Source: Flavobacterium psychrophilum (lineage in GTDB: Bacteria > Bacteroidota > Bacteroidia > Flavobacteriales > Flavobacteriaceae). From it: a stretch of DNA of 9,343 nt. Each line of letters starts with the position of its first letter. Positions within the stretch are counted from its first letter, which is position 1. The position numbers were made by a program, and so were the translations under genes. A model generated the notes under the pieces. The model had not been told where the DNA came from, made no database searches, and saw only the letters and a list, made by a program, of their open reading frames with translations. Positions 6,593 through 9,343 of the stretch are shown in pieces. Location: contig CAMAWK010000087.1 in assembly GCA_945861915.1 (NCBI GenBank), positions 1 through 9,343 of the forward strand, in the 5' to 3' direction.

Positions 6593-7358
6593 CTATTCTA
6601 CGATAACCTAACTCAGCTCCACCACTCACAGGCATAATATTTCCCGTAATAAACTTAGCTTTTTCAGAAACCAAAAAAACGCAAGCATCAGCTATTACAT
6701 CGCCCTCGGGGCAATATCCGAGAATATGAATGTCGTCTAAATACTTTTCGATTTGGGCAGGATCTCTTTGTGCTTTTCCCCATTCTCGAAGCATGGGTGT
6801 CCAAACGCCAGCTGGTGCCACAGCGTTTACTCGTATTTTGTATTTAGCATAATCAATCGCCATTGATTTTGTCAAGGCGTTCAAAGCTCCTTTTGTAGCT
6901 GAGTAAGCAGCGTGGTTCTCCTGACCAATTTCTCCCACTAAACTACTTGTATTCAAAATACACCCCTGCGATTTTTTGAGCGATTCTAAACCAAATTTTG
7001 TTGTGTAATAAATAGATTTAAGATTAATATTAAATAATTTATCCCAATCCGTTTCTACTGTTTCATGCAAGGGTTTCGCAGGATGGGCAATTCCGGCATT
7101 GTTATGAATTACATCTATCTTTCCGTAGGTTTTTATAGTAAATTTGATAGCCAATTCAACATCGGAACTATTCGAAACATCTCCCAAAAAAGTACTATGT
7201 CCTTCGCCTAAAATTGCCATCGATTCGGTTAACGAGATAGCATCATTTGCCATTATAACCAATTTAGCTCCTTCTTCGGTATATTTTTTGGCACATTCCA
7301 ATCCTATTCCCATTGATCCTCCAGTGAGAAAAATGATTTTATCAGCTAATAATTTCAT
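6588..7358 (-). CDS. SDR-family NAD(P)-dependent dehydrogenase, probably of deoxysugar catabolism
   Basis: This 256-residue protein is a classical short-chain dehydrogenase with a Rossmann fold. It has the cofactor motif TGGSMGIG (12-19), NNAG (86-89), the catalytic Asn in NINLKS (N112), Ser139, and the Tyr152-Ser-Ala-Thr-Lys156 YxxxK pair. The C-terminus PVSGGAELGYRRIE is typical of the family's closing strand. Segment MANDAISL, where the second strand ends, lacks an acidic residue exactly at the usual strand tip, so NAD versus NADP preference is not clear. The gene is the last of a probable operon with a mutarotase-family gene (14-base gap) and a sugar symporter. That context suggests oxidation of the imported sugar (for example L-fucose to its lactone) or of a later keto-deoxy acid intermediate. 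I chose the ATG at 7356-7358; an upstream TTG at 7409 would overlap the mutarotase gene and add 17 unlike residues. Substrate is inferred from neighbours only. Confidence 0.88.
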   Translation of the reverse strand: MKLLADKIIFLTGGSMGIGLECAKKYTEEGAKLVIMANDAISLTESMAILGEGHSTFLGDVSNSSDVELAIKFTIKTYGKIDVIHNNAGIAHPAKPLHETVETDWDKLFNINLKSIYYTTKFGLESLKKSQGCILNTSSLVGEIGQENHAAYSATKGALNALTKSMAIDYAKYKIRVNAVAPAGVWTPMLREWGKAQRDPAQIEKYLDDIHILGYCPEGDVIADACVFLVSEKAKFITGNIMPVSGGAELGYRRIE

Positions 7359-7372
7359 AATTGAAATGTTCT

Positions 7373-7816
7373 TTAATTGGTATGAAAAATTTCTTCCATA
7401 TTCGTCCAAGTCTGTTTTTTACTTGCTGCTTCTGGCAACGGAATTTGTGTTGGATCTGTTTCTTTCCACCATTTTTGGGTAGTTGGATCGGATGCCATAA
7501 GTTTCATGTCTTTATCAAAATCAGTTCCTACATATTCAAAATAACTAAACAAAAAATACTTACCTTCAATTTTTTGAATGTAAATAGAATAGTTTTGAAT
7601 ATTGCATTCCTTAATTTTTTTCAGAACGGCAGGCCAAGCATTGGCATGCAATTTTTTGTAATACTCAATTTGGTCTGGTTTAAGACCCGTAACCATCCCA
7701 AATCTTTTTGGTGCTGAAACTTCAACTACTTTTTCAGTTTCTTTTGTTTTATTTTCTTCTTTACAAGACCCTAAAGTCAGCAGTGAGAGTGCAATTAGTA
7801 TACAATTTGTTTTCAT
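7373..7816 (-). CDS. L-rhamnose/L-fucose mutarotase-family lipoprotein
   Basis: This 147-residue protein belongs to the RhaM (DUF718) mutarotase family, small ferredoxin-like-fold enzymes that interconvert alpha and beta anomers of rhamnose or fucose. The family block starts at RFGMVTGLKPDQIEYYKKLH. Tyr53 and His57 have the Tyr-x3-His spacing of E. coli RhaM, and Trp116-Trp117 matches its paired tryptophans. The closing WTNMEEIFH is also family-like. Ahead of the domain is a lipoprotein signal, with lipobox LGSC and lipid-anchored Cys18 (bases 7763-7765), then a 19-residue charged linker. The residues after the Cys are KEEN, which fits the K(D/E)2-type lipoprotein export signal described in Bacteroidota for surface lipoproteins. 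E. coli RhaM is cytoplasmic, so a secreted version is unusual. It lies 24 bases after the symporter gene and 14 bases before the SDR gene. Rhamnose versus fucose cannot be decided from sequence; catalytic activity is inferred. Confidence 0.85.
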   Translation of the reverse strand: MKTNCILIALSLLTLGSCKEENKTKETEKVVEVSAPKRFGMVTGLKPDQIEYYKKLHANAWPAVLKKIKECNIQNYSIYIQKIEGKYFLFSYFEYVGTDFDKDMKLMASDPTTQKWWKETDPTQIPLPEAASKKQTWTNMEEIFHTN

Positions 7817-7840
7817 ATTTTTTTATTAGGGTTAAATAAT

Positions 7841-9343
7841 TTATCTAAAAATCCAAAACAAAACAGCCATTAAGGCTAATAAAATTAAGGATAATGTTTT
7901 ATAGTTTCCTAAACCTGACCAACCTTTGCTTTGCAAGGGCTCTTTAAATGATTTCCAATATAATTTTTCACTTTCGGAGGTATGTTGTACAGGATACAAA
8001 TAAGAAAAACCGACTTGCATTACCAAACAAGCCAAAAAAAGATAAAAAGCCATCATCATAAAAGGAATCTGAGCCATTTGGGTATCAACATAAAATTTAT
8101 TAGTTGCAAATACAATTGCTCCCAATGCTGACCCAATCCAAAGTGTAAGTTTGGATGATTGAGCCGAAGCTTTTTTCCAAAATACTCCCAAGAGAAACAC
8201 ACAAGTTATAGGAGGAGCAATATGAGCAATGATGTCATTCAAACCATTAAAGATACTTTCATATCGGTTAAGTAAAGGCAGTAAAGCTAATGAAAACACG
8301 AGCGCAACTCCAGCCGAAATTTTACCTACATAAACCAGTTTGTCATCTTTTGTTTCGGGATAGTAGCGTTTGTAAATATCATAACCCACCATAGTTGAAA
8401 TAGAATTTAACGCTCCAGAAATTTGGCTCATTAATCCAGATAATAAAGCCGCTACTAAAACTCCGACTAATCCTGTTGGTAATAGCTGCGTAATCATTAA
8501 TGTATAAATTCCTTTGCTATTCACAATCTCTTTTCCAGCAGCGTCAATGGATGTTATTGCACTAATATCTAACTTTCCCGATTGTGCCAATGTATACGCA
8601 AACAATCCCGGAAGAATAAAAATAAAAACGGGTAATATTTTAATAAATCCACAAAATAAAGGACCAAGTCGAGCGTGATTCTCGTCTTTGGCTCCCAAAA
8701 CGCGTTGCACGATGGTTTGGTCTGCACACCAATACCATATTCCAAGTACAGGATAACCTAAAAGAATCGCGTACCAAGGCATGCCGCTCGGGTCGCCATG
8801 AGGTCGAAGCATTGACAATTTATCCATTTGATTATTGTTTTGCAAAACATCCACCATTGGTTCCCAACCACCCATTTTAAAATAAGCCGCACAACTAATA
8901 ACCGTTGCTCCTATAATTAATACAACCGTCTGAATTGATTCCGTAACAACCACTGCTTTCAACCCACCAACGATGGTATAAATGGCTGTTATCACAGAAA
9001 TTACAATAACACTCATGTACATATCAACATCGAAAAGCGTTTTTAAAACGATACCGCCTGCCAACATTGAAAAAGCAATATGGATAATGATAGCCGATAG
9101 TATCGAAACTAGTACCAACCAATCTCGACTAGAACGATCGTAGCGCTTTTCGAGGAAATCAGGTAAGGTTGCCACACCTGATTTTATATAAAAAGGAGCA
9201 AAAAATAAGGCTAACAATATCAATGTAAAAGCCGCCATCCACTCAAAATTACCATTGAGCAAACCCGAATCAAAACCACTTTGGGCTAAACTTACCAAGT
9301 GAACGGTAGAGATATTGGTGGCGAATAATGCCAAACCAATCGC
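7841..9343 (-). CDS. Sodium/solute symporter, SGLT-like subfamily (SSS), 5' end cut by window edge
   Basis: The visible 500 residues are the bulk of an inner-membrane sodium:solute symporter (LeuT-fold); roughly the first 45-60 residues, including the first helix, lie beyond the right edge. The reading frame stays open to the last base and begins AIGLALFATNIST, the family's TM1 sodium-site region, so the TTG at 9334 is not a start. Other signatures are GGLKAVVVTESIQ (about 126-138 of the visible part), WYWCADQTIVQR (203-214), strongly SGLT-like, and SGLMSQISGALNSIS (302-316) followed by YDIYKRYYP. About a dozen hydrophobic segments follow one another, ending with LILLALMAVLFWIF. It should import a sugar with sodium. 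The mutarotase and SDR genes downstream suggest a deoxysugar such as fucose or rhamnose. In the TM8 motif the second Ser of the usual SS pair is Gln. It is the first visible gene of the operon; its promoter is outside the window. Confidence 0.93.
   Translation of the reverse strand, partial: AIGLALFATNISTVHLVSLAQSGFDSGLLNGNFEWMAAFTLILLALFFAPFYIKSGVATLPDFLEKRYDRSSRDWLVLVSILSAIIIHIAFSMLAGGIVLKTLFDVDMYMSVIVISVITAIYTIVGGLKAVVVTESIQTVVLIIGATVISCAAYFKMGGWEPMVDVLQNNNQMDKLSMLRPHGDPSGMPWYAILLGYPVLGIWYWCADQTIVQRVLGAKDENHARLGPLFCGFIKILPVFIFILPGLFAYTLAQSGKLDISAITSIDAAGKEIVNSKGIYTLMITQLLPTGLVGVLVAALLSGLMSQISGALNSISTMVGYDIYKRYYPETKDDKLVYVGKISAGVALVFSLALLPLLNRYESIFNGLNDIIAHIAPPITCVFLLGVFWKKASAQSSKLTLWIGSALGAIVFATNKFYVDTQMAQIPFMMMAFYLFLACLVMQVGFSYLYPVQHTSESEKLYWKSFKEPLQSKGWSGLGNYKTLSLILLALMAVLFWIFR

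Noticed and set aside
7359..7409. In-frame TTG start adding 17 residues to the SDR
   Set aside because: It would run into the end of the mutarotase gene, and SDRs normally start a few residues before the TGxxxGxG strand, as the ATG at 7358 does.
7144..7717. Two overlapping plus-strand open frames opposite the SDR and mutarotase genes
   Set aside because: Both are antisense to genes with strong family motifs, have low-complexity hydrophobic translations, and lack a promoter-like sequence that I can support.
9332..9334. TTG at 9334 as the start of the symporter
   Set aside because: The frame stays open to the window edge, and the codons before it (AIG) continue the TM1 motif, so the gene is truncated by the window.
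1..9343. Search for CRISPR arrays, insertion sequences, tRNA genes and long direct repeats
   Set aside because: No regularly spaced repeats, transposase-like frames, terminal inverted repeats or tRNA-like cloverleaf were seen by eye; faint or degenerate ones could be missed without computation.

Overview
The window looks like chromosomal DNA of a member of the Flavobacteriaceae, probably Flavobacterium or a close relative. It is AT-rich and has no Shine-Dalgarno sequences worth the name. Several intergenic gaps carry a match to the Bacteroidota -7 box TAnnTTTG. Many proteins have short Sec signals ending in A-Q, and the encoded families are typical of that group. No mobile element, CRISPR array, tRNA or rRNA gene was seen, and no gap between genes exceeds about 181 bases.

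Layout. (1) Bases 1-470, minus strand: N-terminal part of a FabH-type 3-oxoacyl-ACP synthase III, cut by the left edge. (2) 593-2629, minus: a secreted zinc peptidase of the dipeptidyl-peptidase III (M49) type. (3) A divergent promoter region, 2630-2810. (4) 2811-3911, plus: a membrane-anchored SRPBCC plus GyrI-like two-domain protein. (5) 3970-5425, plus: a compact regulatory module made of an ECF sigma factor, a single-pass membrane protein that looks like its anti-sigma factor, and a small secreted sensor-like protein carrying an LTxxEAxxFWPxY motif. (6) 5587-6531, plus: thioredoxin reductase TrxB with its own promoter. (7) A strong bidirectional terminator at 6556-6592. (8) 6588-9343, minus: a sugar-uptake operon read right to left. 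It encodes a sodium/solute symporter of the SGLT type (5' end beyond the right edge), an L-rhamnose/L-fucose-mutarotase-family lipoprotein and an SDR dehydrogenase.

How the genes may work together. The operon on the right fits non-phosphorylating catabolism of a deoxysugar (fucose or rhamnose): anomer conversion by the mutarotase, sodium-driven import, then NAD(P)-dependent oxidation. The remaining pathway genes would lie beyond the right edge. The middle module fits an envelope-sensing ECF circuit resembling CnrH/CnrY/CnrX: periplasmic sensor, membrane-bound anti-sigma factor, cytoplasmic sigma factor.

Most of the window is ordinary flavobacterial chromosome, and I do not see a clearly new system. 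The items most worth a second look are the mutarotase as a lipoprotein with a probable surface-export signal (CKEEN), the sigma/anti-sigma/sensor trio with the neighbouring SRPBCC-GyrI protein, and the apparent TTG start of the sigma factor.
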